In this document: positions 36,801 to 41,146 of the stretch, piece after piece
How the letters are laid out: each line of letters opens with the position of its first letter
Position numbering within the stretch: the first letter of the stretch is position 1
Origin: Symbiodinium natans
Lineage: Eukaryota; Sar; Dinophyceae; Suessiales; Symbiodiniaceae
Direction: 5' to 3'
Length of the DNA: 64,000 bases
Assembly: GCA_905221605.1 (NCBI GenBank)
Contig: CAJNDS010000335.1
Location: 348,703-412,702 of the forward strand
Translations under genes and position numbers: made by a program
Notes under the pieces: generated by a model
Seen by the model: only the letters and a program-made list of their open reading frames with translations
The model's database searches: none
Told to the model about the DNA's origin: nothing

Positions 36801-39435
36801 GGGGCGCCCCCCCCTTCTGACGAAGACCAAGGCCACCCCCCCCCCCCCCCCAGAACCAACGCATGGTAGGGTTTAGGGTTTAGGGTTAGGGTTTAGGGTC
36901 TAGTTAGGGTTTAGAGTCTAGGGTCTAGGGTTTAGGGTTTATTGAGTTAGGGTTTAGGGTCTTGCGTTTAGGGTTTATTGACGCGCGCCACAACGCTCGC
37001 CCTGCGGTGGGGGTGGGCATGTCATGACTGAACCCTCCATCGAGAGGAGGCGTGCATAACTCTAATCCCAAGGTCCAGTGGCTTAGGGTTTAGGGCTTAG
37101 GGTTTAGGGTTTAGGGTTCATAGCCCTTGACATGTAGGGTTTGAGGATCCATGGGACAAGCCGTGGTTCGCAACCAAGCCAACAGTCTACGGCATCTCTG
37201 ACGGGCTCCAACCACGACCTTCTGCTAGGTTATAAGCAGCGTTTTTGTTTATTTTTATTTTATTTTTTTTTTTGGGGGGGGGGTGCCACAAAGTTGGGTT
37301 ACACTTCGCTGGCCGCTGTGTCCCTGTGGGTTTAGGGGAGCGGCTTGGGGGTTCAAGTGATGTTCGATGTGGCGTGGGCCCGTGAACCGGTCTCTCCGTA
37401 CCCCATCACCTCCCAAGGACGCCACGCAATATTCCATCGTCTCATAGGCTTCTTGTGAAACGCATGAGTGCGGCTGGCAGCGCGAGCAAGACTACCACGC
37501 TGTTTCGGGGGTTAAGAGCTTCGGGTTCAGGGAATTGGGGGTTTCCGAAAAGAGGGGTACCCTTCTGGGGTATAAAAGGGTACCCCTATTCTGGGAAACA
37601 CCCATGTGGGGGAAAAGGCTTGGAGAGATTGTAATACCAGCAGTCCTTAATAGGGATTCGAATAGGGCACTAGAACCCCTATGAAGGACTGATAGTATAA
37701 GGGGTAACATCCCAAGGTCTAGGGCCTTCATGCGCACCCTGCCCGGCCAGCAGAACTGCATTGAGACAGATTCAACTTTGTCCGGCATCCCCGTGCACAG
37801 CCGATGCGGGCCACAGCATCCGCCATGCACGCGGGGGCGCCGACGAGTTTTGGGACGGAGGCCTCAACTCTGACGAGCTTCGAACCCCGGTCATGGCCAC
37901 CATTCTGTTTAGGGTTCAGGGGTTCAGTGTTTTGGGTTCAGGGTTCAGGGTTCAGGATTTAGGGTTTAGGTGTTTAAACTACAGTTCCTTTCTTTGAAGT
38001 CTCGTCTTAGTTCACAGGTCAAAAGCATGTAAAATCAAAACACGTGCATACAAACACATGTTCTTACATATGGACTGGAAACAGTCAGTCGTTAGGCTGA
38101 GAAGGCGAACTGACTTGCAAAGACAGGACCTGTCCCAAACTCGATCAACAAAGGAGCAGAATCATGCCGAAAGCATATACCTTCAATGCCAGCAGACTGT
38201 GGTTGAGGTGAGAGTTCCCTACTTGGCACATCTTTCCCAAGTGATAACTCTACGCATAGCCCCATAATAACCAAATCGGGCTACTTCGGGGGTTTTAATA
38301 TGGGGGTATTCGTGCACTTCTCCCAAATCTAAACCCAAGATCCTGAAACCCTAACCTCCAAACTCTGTCGTGCTTCAAGTACTGCCAAAGGCCAGGGCCA
38401 CACGACCCTGCACAGTGGTAACACAAGGGCTTAGGGTTTAGGGCTCTTCTGGCGTATCCCTGAACCCTAAACCCTAAAACCTAAACCCCCCTTGATTCTG
38501 TCACCGGGACTCTGCTCCTCACACCTAAGAGATAAGTCGCGGAGGCGCAGAGCCCTGAGGGTCCGACCAGGGTTTAAGGTTTCGGGTTTCGGGTTTGGGG
38601 TTTAGGGTTTGGGGTTTAGGGTTTGGGGTTGAGGGCTTGGGGTTTGAGGGAAAGAGGGTTCGGGCTTGGGGCAGTCAAGGCTCTATTCCTACACCCTTCA
38701 ACCCCGAAACCCTTAAATCCATAAAACCCTTACACCCTTGGGAGTGCCAAAATCGCCTGATCGGACCCCCAGGGAACAGTTCCAGTCTCAAACTTTGCTG
38801 CCACGATTCCGATCGTCAGTATGTTGGCAAGACTTTAGGATTCAGAATTCAGGATCTAGGGTTTAGGGTTTAGGGTCCCTACAATCAACTCTGCACCCAA
38901 AACCTTCATACTTCAAACCCCTAGCAACCTCAAATGAGGCTGTCTAGACGCATAAACTAGAGTTACCCAGTCACGAGTACCCCATGAACCTCCATTGTCA
39001 GTCGTTTAGGATGTAAGGCCAGGCTGATTCAGAGGCATCGGTGGCAGAGACATCTCAGAACAAGAACATTCGGCAGCAACAGCTGCATGGGATCTGGGCG
39101 CTTGCTTCATGGACCCTAAACCCTCTCTAAGGGTCCATGTACCTAAATACGGAATACTCGGGCCTTTCAAGTGCTTCCTAGATAAGGACTTTGGGGCCCA
39201 AGAGTATACTAGCAAGGTTCATGGACCCTAAAGCCTGAACCCTAAAACCAAAAAGCCATAAGCAAACCTCGGTGATCTTCAGCATCAAGATTAAGGTTTG
39301 GGGCTTGCCATTTAGTTTTAAACCGAAGGTTCAGGGTTTAGGTGTATATCGCAACTGGGGCTGCAGAATTTAGGGTGCAGTATAGGGTCTGGGGTTAGGC
39401 GATTTGCTCCCTTCTTCCTTGGAGGACTTTGACAT
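489..39435 (-). CDS. LRRC9: LRRC9-like leucine-rich-repeat protein, multi-exon gene (5' part; continues past the left edge)
   Basis: Minus-strand gene read from thirteen main exons between 31.19 and 0.49 kb, with five less certain exons up to a possible start at 39435. The joined peptide has LRR units (DIRKIEGL, ENSIERIEGLHQCRNL, LTELNVASNRI, LHTLSF) followed by CNYSTYVLYHLPKLQ. That segment and the order of the rest match LRRC9, in which CNYSTHVLYHLP closes the first LRR block. Between the motifs LEM and DI my memory of human LRRC9 and this model both have 25 residues. LRRC9 family proteins occur in ciliated and flagellated eukaryotes; a flagellar role here is inference. Two gaps remain: about one LRR near 11.5-14.6 kb, and the NPVCLL-like segment before CNYSTY. 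Later LRR blocks must lie left of position 1. Confidence 0.78.
958..1110. mobile_element. family C hairpin element (MITE-like)
   Basis: AGTAGGGGCCCTTGATTTGG left, AGGGACCATACTAAGGGCCC right, and TTGTATACACTATACA at the centre. A close relative is at 57648-57806. Confidence 0.72.
1433..1528 (-). repeat. telomere-type (CCCTAAA)n array
   Basis: About thirteen units immediately left of the exon at 1560. Confidence 0.95.
1560..1605 (-). CDS. LRRC9-like exon: CNYSTYVLYHLPKLQ
   Basis: Acceptor GACCCAAG|G, GC donor CTCCAG|GCTCGC. The peptide is almost identical to the CNYSTHVLYHLPxLQ signature of LRRC9, the best single piece of evidence for the family. Confidence 0.88.
1647..1733 (+). repeat. telomere-type (TTTAGGG)n array
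   Basis: About twelve units immediately right of the exon at 1560-1605; mirror image of the array on the other side of that exon. Confidence 0.95.
1886..1967. repeat. dispersed repeat H, copy 1
   Basis: ATACACTCAGCCAAAATTGA and CTAACAGTAACATAAACCCT recur in diverged form at 59670-59750. Confidence 0.6.
2365..2515. mobile_element. family B hairpin element (MITE-like, about 130-150 bp)
   Basis: Left end TTGGTGGTTCATGGTACCAA; interior GTTATAACTGTACTTATA-type blocks and a CCAATATGGTTATCAGGG segment shared with other copies. Right end replaced by telomere-type repeats. Confidence 0.6.
2560..3421 (-). pseudogene. ubiquitin-like + ankyrin-repeat gene, frameshifted, intron-free
   Basis: ATG at 3421-3419 opens an 81-codon ubiquitin-like module (LALKRHLQDLCGQTRFRQRL, then LLPDGRILSDD, a layout frequent in Symbiodiniaceae ankyrin proteins). 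A TGA at 3178-3176 follows one extra T in a T-run. In the next frame translation resumes (ESSEEQIQTLQGAAG, AMEQLLQRPQ, an ankyrin repeat with LHAACDYGCVDAARLLLEAN) and breaks again near 2955. A third piece, 2955-2679, holds ankyrin repeats (HVEIVRLLVEANAD; GNVDIVRLLVEANAD; GHVEMIRLL). A further degenerate repeat (IVASRAGHMEVVLWL) lies in another frame at about 2640-2700. At least two, probably three, frame breaks make this a pseudogene. It sits in the 1606-6944 intron of the LRRC9-like gene, same strand. Confidence 0.82.
3429..3440 (-). other. possible relict dinoflagellate spliced-leader sequence
   Basis: On the minus strand GTAGCCATCTTG lies seven nt before the ATG of the ankyrin pseudogene. 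It matches GTAGCCATTTTG of the dinoflagellate spliced leader at 11 of 12 bases; the rest of the leader (GCTCAAG) is not preserved. Confidence 0.45.
3655..4065. other. intron interior without gene
   Basis: AATAATAATAT-rich stretch (3690-3722), a C/T-rich CTACCCC region (3790-3880), and degenerate CCTAAAC units to 4065. Confidence 0.5.
4066..4142. mobile_element. family E element (GGGAATG...CATTCCC ends)
   Basis: TTAGTAGGGAATGGGGGAAT left; a weak inverted right end CTACTCCCTCAT. Confidence 0.5.
4382..4460 (+). repeat. telomere-type (TTTAGGG)n array
   Basis: About eleven units running straight into a family A hairpin element. Confidence 0.95.
4459..4560. mobile_element. family A hairpin element (MITE-like, about 100 bp)
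   Basis: Ends GGATGTCCCCCC...ACAGTCCTTA and TAAAGGACTGTTAGTCTAAG...GGAACATC are inverted. Six further copies are listed; all lack coding capacity. Confidence 0.75.
4578..6080 (-). CDS. ureohydrolase (arginase/agmatinase/formimidoylglutamase family), intron-free, with a low-complexity C-terminal run-on
   Basis: ATG at 6080-6078, with an in-frame TAG upstream at 6101-6099. Residues 1-350 form a ureohydrolase fold of normal length; enzymes of this family hydrolyse guanidino compounds to urea or formamide using a two-manganese site. Visible motifs: GGGNDQS (119-125), DAHLD (161-165), FDVDS (265-269) and SELNP (310-314). Asp161, His163, Asp165, Asp266 and Asp268 match metal ligands, but the first ligand, normally His, is Asn122. 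Similar GGGND forms may exist in protist arginase-like proteins, so activity is uncertain. After about residue 358 the frame runs through a (GAGACA)n-type microsatellite, giving Ser/Val- and Leu/Ser-rich residues that are probably not native protein. The true end may be a splice site near 5029-5033, or a stop was lost. It is intron-free inside an intron of the LRRC9-like gene on the same strand, which suggests a retrocopy. Substrate cannot be assigned. Confidence 0.8.
   Translation of the reverse strand: MAHKADDPRLGTIVTDLGGSNGSAALPTADVVIIGFPFDEGCIRNGGRPGAKDGPAYFRKFLRSMGAVVNAEYGVNIAGFVSVADMGDVEGATLEEAHADLRQKVVAVLRAGGIPFVVGGGNDQSAPNGMALMDFLEQRQDAQSSAEVGCGSARFCVVNIDAHLDVRPRLGDAKQVSSGTPFRQIVEDERYQKHGSILVEFAAQGSQCSAEHARFVKAHNGSIEWLSRIQDDPVGHFRKAILHGICKVGQNSEEPDHRLPMFLSFDVDSIASRDCPGVSCPASVGLSAEDALGIMLEAGKSGVATLVDVSELNPAIEDYRSPRLVVNMFYYFLLGIALRRQRLLVEKAMGIAPCQSTHGGSGSLSRGSKRKTRVTGTKPPLLLPVPTLPHPLPLLLPFQSPCLCLSLAPSLALALSLSRSVSLSLSLSVSVSVSVSVSVSVSVSVSVSLAVFFCQNNSSLFAEWCLGTTQTQSTKPRNPICFLPRAQTASDFLGLEANHV
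4732..4885. repeat. (GAGACA)n / (GA)n microsatellite in the ureohydrolase frame
   Basis: GAGACA hexamers then GA dinucleotides; both are multiples compatible with the reading frame, so the ORF runs through. Confidence 0.95.
6945..7009 (-). CDS. LRRC9-like exon: VISLSKLDALHTLSFADP/DFG
   Basis: Acceptor CTGGGCAG|G, GC donor GGCGA|GCTGCT. LSKLDALHTLSFADP matches the LRRC9 segment LTRLPCLKDLCLNDP. The telomere-type array begins 14 nt beyond the acceptor. Confidence 0.84.
7465..7528 (-). repeat. telomere-type (CCCTAAA)n array
   Basis: About nine perfect units in an LRRC9-like intron. Confidence 0.95.
7722..7816. mobile_element. family A hairpin element
   Basis: TTGGGATGATCCACCTTATA at the left, AAGGACTGTTAGTATAAGGG at the right. 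Confidence 0.75.
8960..9048. mobile_element. family D hairpin element (MITE-like, about 90 bp)
   Basis: TTTTCGGGGTCCTTATTGTA left and CCTATTTTCGTAAACCCCC right; reverse-complement layout of the copy at 30889. Confidence 0.68.
9415..9507 (-). CDS. LRRC9-like exon: ASNRISSIEHVVDRMPRL / QSLPLDEVNTYGQ
   Basis: The longest exon seen (93 nt). Acceptor TAAGCAAG|G, GC donor GGCCAA|GCCTCG (a GT donor five nt later, CTC|GTAAAC, is out of frame). It encodes one LRR and the start of the next. The intron turns into CCCTAAA repeats within ten nt of the donor. Confidence 0.83.
9508..11018. other. intron of the LRRC9-like gene
   Basis: Arrays near 9512-9602, 9714-9747, 10428-10557 and 10660-10706; small non-repetitive islands between. 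A gene-like signal at 10260-10297 (LRRLDAVVIE) does not fit the LRRC9 spacing. Confidence 0.55.
10428..10557 (-). repeat. telomere-type (CCCTAAA)n array
   Basis: About eighteen units, the first few degenerate. Confidence 0.95.
11019..11053 (-). CDS. LRRC9-like exon: LDAPNLTELNV
   Basis: Acceptor CTGACCAG|G, GC donor AATGTG|GCTGTG. Joined to the next exon it gives LTELNVASNRISSI, aligned without gaps to LKDLNLAGNLINSI. Flanking telomere-type arrays have the opposite polarity to most exons. Confidence 0.75.
11252..11408 (-). repeat. telomere-type (CCCTAAA)n array
   Basis: About 22 units with a single CCCTAAT variant, left of the exon at 11468. Confidence 0.95.
11468..11495 (-). CDS. LRRC9-like exon (tentative): PAGALREAQ
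   Basis: Acceptor TTTTTTAG, GT donor CAAG|GTTTCG. Phases fit the neighbours (0 in, 1 out), giving PAGALREAQG-LDAPNL. Compared with LRRC9 about one LRR is missing here, so another exon may exist. Confidence 0.42.
11525..11604 (+). repeat. telomere-type (TTTAGGG)n array
   Basis: About eleven units right of the exon at 11468-11495, opposite in sense to the array on its left. Confidence 0.95.
11610..13075. other. intron interior of the LRRC9-like gene
   Basis: Mostly non-repetitive, with short open frames of no recognised type, degenerate TTTAGGG units (12475-12660) and the GAT microsatellite. Confidence 0.45.
12804..12848. repeat. (GAT)n microsatellite
   Basis: About thirteen GAT/GAC/GAG triplets. 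Confidence 0.9.
13076..13203. mobile_element. family C hairpin element
   Basis: GCATGGTCCCTTAGTATCTT left, GAAGGTAAGGGACCATG-type right arm, and TATACCTCTTATGTACCCTA at the centre. Confidence 0.68.
13606..13674 (+). CDS. isolated plus-strand exon-like segment, Pro-rich
   Basis: Acceptor TTTTCAG|G and GC donor CAACAG|GCC bound 23 open codons (VDTPPPAEPAQTVPV, then RSPRQDQQ). It lies antisense to the LRRC9-like gene, with no partner exon found. Could be a fragment of a nested gene or retroelement. Confidence 0.25.
13849..14097 (-). pseudogene. unassigned coding-like fragment
   Basis: One minus-strand frame is open for about 83 codons (MDLQERSRMVWPPAFVSAEN, then LEQAVMADNLVVPPLQFAHD...) ending at a stop at 13851-13849. 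Composition is protein-like, unlike the surrounding repeats. No family recognised; a second frame is open downstream (MATECIGTCM...), so a frameshift is possible. Inside an LRRC9-like intron. Confidence 0.3.
14636..14663 (-). CDS. LRRC9-like exon: LYLPFNCIQ
   Basis: Acceptor GCGTCAG|G, GA donor ACAG|GAGCCC. With the previous exon it gives NLQK-LYLPFNCIQ, matching NLEKLYLYFNKIS of LRRC9. Confidence 0.68.
14890..15022. mobile_element. family B hairpin element
   Basis: TTGGAGGTACGGTACCTAGA left, AGAAGTACCACGACCCTCTA right. Confidence 0.7.
15266..15364. mobile_element. family A hairpin element
   Basis: GGGATGTTCCCCCTTAGACT...AACAGTCCTTAATAGG paired with a right arm ending in AACAGTTAGTATGAGGGGGA. 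Confidence 0.78.
15487..15738. repeat. 21-bp tandem repeat (GGCTAAGGGTCATTTCTTCGT)
   Basis: About twelve degenerate head-to-tail copies, open in two frames as artefactual repeat peptides. Followed by a 60-bp C-rich tract. Confidence 0.85.
15812..15913. mobile_element. 102-bp hairpin element, left boundary of satellite block
   Basis: Arms AAATAGGGTCTATTTGGAA and its exact reverse complement enclose about 64 bp. A half copy in inverse orientation lies at about 22029-22060, 6.1 kb away. Both border long C-rich tracts. Confidence 0.7.
15940..16985. repeat. AATTAATTG/CAATTAATT palindromic repeat with short C/G spacers
   Basis: Runs of GAATTAATT switch to CAATTAATT at several centres, each beside a CCCCTTTGGAAATAAATG-like spacer, so long self-complementary arms result. 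Contains the assembly gap. Confidence 0.85.
16401..16500. other. assembly gap (100 N)
   Basis: Exactly 100 N, inside the AATT-rich palindromic repeat; the true length is unknown. Confidence 0.99.
17010..17285. repeat. about 31-bp satellite (CCCCAATACTAAATCACGAG core)
   Basis: About nine copies of a unit with GAGCCCGGGCCTCCCCCC followed by the AATACTAAATCACGAG core; spacing is irregular. Confidence 0.8.
17285..20215. repeat. about 55-bp satellite (ATCGCAAGCCCTGGTCCCTA)
   Basis: Roughly 53 head-to-tail copies of a unit running AAGAGTGACATCGCAAGCCC, TGGTCCCTAAGATTTTGGGC, CCAGTTTTTGCTCC. Position-specific variants (CCCAGTTTTT versus TTCAATTTTT) suggest higher-order pairs. Open frames here are repeat artefacts. 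Confidence 0.92.
20205..22000. repeat. polypyrimidine-rich long tandem repeats, about three diverged copies
   Basis: Segments starting TTTTAACTGATAAAACACAA at about 20.23 and 21.52 kb, and a related copy from about 20.87 kb, share an order of C/T-rich blocks, CGCCTTGTTTTGTCTC and GCTCTTCCCATTAAA. The open frames in it are not protein-like. Confidence 0.75.
22029..22060. repeat. inverted half-copy of the 15.8-kb hairpin, right boundary of satellite block
   Basis: CCCAGCTTCCAAATAGACCC continuing TATTTAAG is the reverse complement of the start of the left element. A C-rich tract (22062-22110) follows directly. Confidence 0.7.
22465..22635. repeat. about 28-bp tandem repeat (GGATAAGCATATTTAAAGAT)
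   Basis: Six to seven head-to-tail copies, AT-rich. Confidence 0.85.
22935..22987 (-). CDS. LRRC9-like exon: ENSIERIEGLHQCRNLQ(K)
   Basis: Acceptor CGTCGCCAG|G, donor CAGAA|GCCTCC (GC type). IERIEGLHQCRNLQK is nearly the LRRC9 repeat IEKIEGLQECRNLEK. It joins in phase 2 to the exon at 14.65 kb across an 8.3-kb intron holding the satellite block. Confidence 0.87.
22999..23074 (+). repeat. telomere-type (TTTAGGG)n array
   Basis: About eight to ten units right of the exon at 22935-22987. Confidence 0.95.
23453..23612. mobile_element. family C hairpin element with telomere-type repeats in its centre
   Basis: TATGGGCCCTTAATTTGGGT left, GTAAGGGCCCATACTACGGG right; a CCCTAAA/CCCTGAA run of about 35 bp lies between. 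Confidence 0.72.
23916..24016. mobile_element. family A hairpin element
   Basis: Near-perfect arms: TACTAACAGTCCTTAATAGG type left arm and ATTCAGGACTGTTAGTACAA right arm. Confidence 0.8.
24044..24088. repeat. C-run then A-run, next to an exon
   Basis: About 30 C followed by 15 A; on the transcript of the LRRC9-like gene this is U15 then G30 starting about 13 nt after the donor of the exon at 24102. Confidence 0.9.
24102..24161 (-). CDS. LRRC9-like exon: DIRKIEGLDRCVELERLLLN
   Basis: Acceptor CTCGGGAAG|G, donor CTGAAC|GTGGCC, phase 0. A clear LRR (IxxIEGLxxCxxLxxLxLN). On the RNA the donor is followed after about 13 nt by a run of U and then a long run of G. Confidence 0.85.
24208..24306. 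mobile_element. family A hairpin element
   Basis: TATACTAACAGTCCTGAATA left arm, TATTAAGGATTGTTAGTATA right arm; adjacent to the LRR exon at 24102-24161. Confidence 0.8.
24888..24990. mobile_element. family B hairpin element, left-truncated
   Basis: AATAACTGTACTTATATCCC inside and GTACCATGAACCTCCAAGTG at the right end; the left end is replaced by a telomere-type array. Confidence 0.68.
25077..25187. mobile_element. family G element, orientation 1
   Basis: TTGTCCAGTAACCTGGGGGA ... AAGGTTAACCTTTGGGATTA. Matches 35340-35456 in inverse orientation over about 105 bp. Confidence 0.72.
25416..25575 (-). repeat. telomere-type array with CCCGAAA variants
   Basis: About 21 units, some CCCTGAA, CCCGAAA or CCCCAAA. 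Confidence 0.93.
25772..26086 (-). pseudogene. unassigned gene fragment with a probable frameshift in A6G4
   Basis: One frame reads RMWEDGKVISRLKEHVITHG and HKSGKK, then the other continues GACAILKGVLRSTVDDGMEQ and ELRKKSPQLQRSEKD. The switch falls in a homopolymer (GGAAAAAAGGGG) near 25943. Lys/Glu-rich, soluble. No family recognised. Lies within an LRRC9-like intron, same strand. Confidence 0.35.
26532..26549 (-). CDS. LRRC9-like 18-nt microexon: VCLIQQ
   Basis: Acceptor CAGCTGAG|G and GA donor CAG|GACGCA. Six codons, VCLIQQ, bridge PKLQS and DIRKIEGL exactly where LRRC9 has LTIVAQ. Phase 0 at both ends. The smallest exon in the window. Confidence 0.6.
26560..26632 (+). repeat. telomere-type (TTTAGGG)n array
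   Basis: About ten units starting 11 nt right of the 18-nt microexon. Confidence 0.95.
26640..27411. other. intron of the LRRC9-like gene
   Basis: Degenerate CCCTAAA run 26740-26825, TTTAGGG 26910-26945, family C-like element at about 27030-27140, TTTAGGG variants 27235-27330. Confidence 0.5.
27412..27468 (-). CDS. LRRC9-like exon: VLDDYCCMKSLENFPKLQS
   Basis: Acceptor GCCCAGAG|G, donor CAATCT|GCGCCC (GC type). SLENFPKLQS aligns with LSLFPNLTS, the start of the first LRR in LRRC9. Confidence 0.72.
28036..28225. repeat. local direct duplication (about 65 bp) split by a telomere-type array
   Basis: GCTTCACGGGCCAGAGTTGC (28049) and GCTTCACGGACCAGTCTTGC (28174), followed in both by GCCCTTTGTTGCTG-type sequence. 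Confidence 0.7.
28837..28875 (-). CDS. LRRC9-like exon: DLGKPERIKSLEM
   Basis: Acceptor CCTGCCAG|G, donor GAGATG|GCCCTG (GC type), phase 0. Its KSLEM aligns with SKLEM of LRRC9. A GT donor 13 nt further on would lengthen the exon but spoil the spacing to the next motif. Confidence 0.72.
28902..29050 (+). repeat. telomere-type array, partly degenerate
   Basis: TTTAGGG units with TATAGGG and TTCAGGG variants, right of the exon at 28837-28875. Confidence 0.9.
29918..30343 (-). pseudogene. unassigned intron-free coding fragment, 141 codons
   Basis: ATG at 30343 opens MVKDLISHLQNVLELDPAHT, then VNRFWVDGVPYNSDR, SLNIFAEDNLRLPV and FEEDFEILQWSFEI. Acidic and protein-like; no family recognised. The last third (GEDSYRRKLANKT-like part) looks less ordered, and a shifted frame is open beyond the stop at 29920-29918. 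Shadow frames on the plus strand look less natural. Nested in an LRRC9-like intron on the same strand. Confidence 0.38.
30889..30990. mobile_element. family D hairpin element
   Basis: GGGGGTTTACGAAAATAAGG left; AGTAGGATTCCCTTATAATC and GGACCCCAATAAGGTA inside. Confidence 0.72.
31144..31188 (-). CDS. LRRC9-like exon: DALSHLLAANGYSDE
   Basis: Acceptor AAACCTCAG|G, donor GATGAG|GTTCCA, phase 0 at both ends. It corresponds to the LRRC9 N-terminal segment with CxCNGLSYE. A CCCUAAAC copy sits directly before the acceptor on the RNA. Confidence 0.72.
31600..32090. repeat. nested GC-rich tandem repeat (TGGTTTCGCGCGAATTCCG)
   Basis: Three higher-order units starting near 31607, 31818 and 31983 (GACCGCAACGGCGCGCG...), each with several copies of the 19-bp motif plus TTGCGTTTCGATGCTCCC. 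Open in four frames because no stop occurs in the unit. Confidence 0.85.
32100..33500. other. region between candidate exons, mostly non-repetitive
   Basis: A minus-strand stretch 32440-32530 is open in two frames (PEEPNTYVVAGGDETNKLMH or RRRDKQAYAPREAAMLLQ) beside a GTTGCAG acceptor and may be an exon. The rest holds degenerate telomere-type units and a G-rich tract near 33490-33565. Confidence 0.35.
33609..33682 (+). repeat. telomere-type (TTTAGGG)n array
   Basis: About ten units, following a G-rich tract (33507-33565). Confidence 0.95.
34570..34603 (-). CDS. possible exon: IKLADNSIWG
   Basis: Acceptor CCGCACAG, donor GGCAG|GCTCTG (GC type). IKLADNSIWG fits the LRR core LxLxxNxI. Confidence 0.45.
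35199..35255 (-). CDS. possible exon: LQSEHVGARYVQPEDAPV
   Basis: Acceptor ACGTCTAG and a good donor, GTAG|GTACGT. The frame is open and joins in phase to the next exon. No family match; assignment to this gene rests on position and phase. Confidence 0.38.
   Translation of the reverse strand, partial: NCNLNTSAPATFSQKTPL
35340..35456. mobile_element. family G element, orientation 2
   Basis: Contains CCGAAGGTTAACCTTCAATT and CCCAGGTTACTGGACAACTA, the reverse complement of the copy at 25.1 kb. Confidence 0.72.
35614..35894 (+). repeat. telomere-type (TTTAGGG)n array, longest in the window
   Basis: Nearly uninterrupted for about 200 bp, then variants with extra G or TTCAGGG. Interstitial, not terminal: unique sequence flanks both sides. 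Confidence 0.95.
36603..36683 (-). CDS. possible exon: KLREVFVAGKPLNMDS...
   Basis: Acceptor CCCACAAG|C, donor TACGG|GTGCAA. The 81 nt read AKLREVFVAGKPLNMDS and then LGDENAAFYG in the phase set by the preceding exon. LREVFVAGKPL resembles an LRR. Confidence 0.45.
37626..37716. mobile_element. family A hairpin element
   Basis: CAGCAGTCCTTAATAGGGAT and ATGAAGGACTGATAGTATAA arms; left terminus eroded. Confidence 0.72.
38525..38554 (-). CDS. possible exon: ALRLRDLSL
   Basis: Acceptor ACCCTCAG|G and donor CTTAG|GTGTGA bound 30 nt that read ALRLRDLSL, LRR-like. Phases fit the exons before and after. Confidence 0.45.
   Translation of the reverse strand, partial: GSAPPRLIS
39401..39435 (-). CDS. 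possible first exon: MSKSSKEEGSK(S)
   Basis: ATG at 39435-39433 opens 35 nt ending at a GC donor (AAATC|GCCTAA), phase 2, which fits the next candidate exon. The peptide is hydrophilic and unremarkable. It lies about 750 nt downstream of the kinase stop codon. Confidence 0.35.
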
Positions 39436-40186
39436 GTGGGGGCCGTAAAGGGTGCCGAGTGGCAGTCGACAAGGTCAACAACAGGTTTAAGGTTTAGGGT
39501 TTAGGGTTTAGGAATTAGGGTTTAGGGACAGAACGGCAAAACTGCACCCCTCCTGCAAGAGAAGGCAACCAAACAACGCAAAAACCTGAAAACCCTAAAC
39601 CCTAAACCTAAAGCATACTACTAAGTAGGCTTAGGGTGTAGCAGGCTTAATTTTGTCTGAATATTCCCGAAACCGCCACCTTAAACCCGAAACCGCGAAA
39701 CCCTACCCAGGACGCAAGCAGTCCAGTCCCACAGGGGCTGAAGCGGGCTCTCTGCGCAAGTGACCGAGGAGGATGAATCAGTTGCACGTGGCCAAGGCAT
39801 ATTGGCATATTTGGAATGTGTAGCCGACACTTGGGGGGTCCTCAACCCTCAAAACCAACCCTTTTGGGGTTTGCCGAAACCCCTTCAAATCCTGAAACCA
39901 AGAACACTACAACCCTAAACCCTAGACTCTAAGAGATGTCATTTCCGGTCATCCCTCTGCAGTTTAGATTTTTGGGGTTCTGGAGGGTTCAGGGGTTCAA
40001 GGTTTAAGGGTTCTAGGAGTCTAGGGTTCCCCAGGAGCTTAGGGGTTTTGTTGGATCTTTTTGGGGCTTCAGGTGTTGTAGGGTTTTTTCGAGATTTTGC
40101 TAGATGTTTTGGGGGGGTTTTGGGTTTTTAGGGTTTTAGGGTTTTTGGGGGATTTAGGGTGTTAGGAGTTCGGGCCTGCTCCTCAT
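39436..40186. other. intergenic or 5' region between the two genes
   Basis: No coding signal recognised; TTTAGGG units at 39485-39530 and GGTTTTAGGG-type degenerate repeats at 39960-40165. The spliced-leader acceptor of the LRRC9-like gene should be here if 39435 is its start. Confidence 0.4.
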
Positions 40187-40231
40187 TCACTCGACAATAT
40201 TCCGCTCCTTCAGGAACGCGTGGCTGAGCGC
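40187..40231 (-). CDS. kinase exon L (terminal): ALSHAFLKERNIVE-stop
   Basis: Acceptor GGGGGCAG. It reads GCG CTC AGC CAC GCG TTC CTG AAG ... GAG TGA, giving the ALxHxF end of the kinase domain and a stop codon. No clear poly(A) signal is seen, as expected for dinoflagellates. Confidence 0.88.
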   Translation of the reverse strand, partial: ALSHAFLKERNIVE

Positions 40232-41105
40232 CTGCCCCCCGCCCCACCCAAAGAAAACAGCTGAGGGCCACTCATGGTTTAATTCGGGTCCAGCGTTTTG
40301 GGTCTAGGGTGGGGGGGGGGTGGGGAGGGGAGAAGTGGTAACCCTGACACCCGAAACGCGAGGCCTCACACCCCAAACCCTCGACCCTAAAGGATCCGGG
40401 GACTTAGCAAGTGGGTTGTAAGAAAGGTAACTACACGCATAATTCCTTATAAGCCCAGTTAAGGTACTTAAAAAACCCTACTTACTAAGTGCCCCCGATC
40501 CTCCAAGTACAGTATTCCTAAACCCTAAACCCTGAACCCTGAACCCTAAACCCTAAACCCCGAACCCTGCAAGTAGACTCTGCGAAATCGGAGCGCAGGC
40601 CTCGTTGGACGTCGGGCGGCTACCCTTCTCGTAGTGCAGGAGATGACCTGCCAGACTTCCTGGGGTTTAGGGTTTAGGGTTTAGGGCTTAGGGTTTAGGG
40701 ATGTTTCCCAACTTTGTCAGGACAACATCCTGAGTGAAATCCGCGCACCTCGCTTTGAAAATCGACTGGGCGAGCCCGCATTAAAAATGCACCCTGTAAA
40801 GCTGGGAAAAAAACCTAAACCAAGACCCTAAACCAACACCTGAACTTTTGAAATCCTGCACCGTTTACTCCAGCAAGGGATTAGGCTGCTAAAGTTGCTT
40901 CTAAAACCCTAAACCCTAACCCTGTCGGGTTTGGGGTCCTCAGGGGAGGGGGGCGATGGTGGGGGGGGGGGGGGGGGGAGTGGGGGTTGAGTACGCGGAA
41001 TCTTGTCCACAACATGCCGGGTAGTCATCTGAGACCTTCCGGGCTCTAAGCTTCTCCCTCCCCCCCCTGCCCACCCCCAAATTCTAAAGACCATGTGCGA
41101 AAAAC

Positions 41106-41146
<41 letters not shown>

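Larger units (their letters stand above)
36720..39400. other. upstream region of the LRRC9-like gene
   Basis: Degenerate TTTAGGG runs (36860-36990, 37080-37125), T/G-run at 37259, family A (37626), and a mostly non-repetitive stretch 38000-38300 in which no gene is recognised. Confidence 0.4.

Noticed and set aside
37340-37490. Overlapping open frames on both strands
   Set aside because: Three frames are open at once and none has a recognisable motif or matching splice sites.
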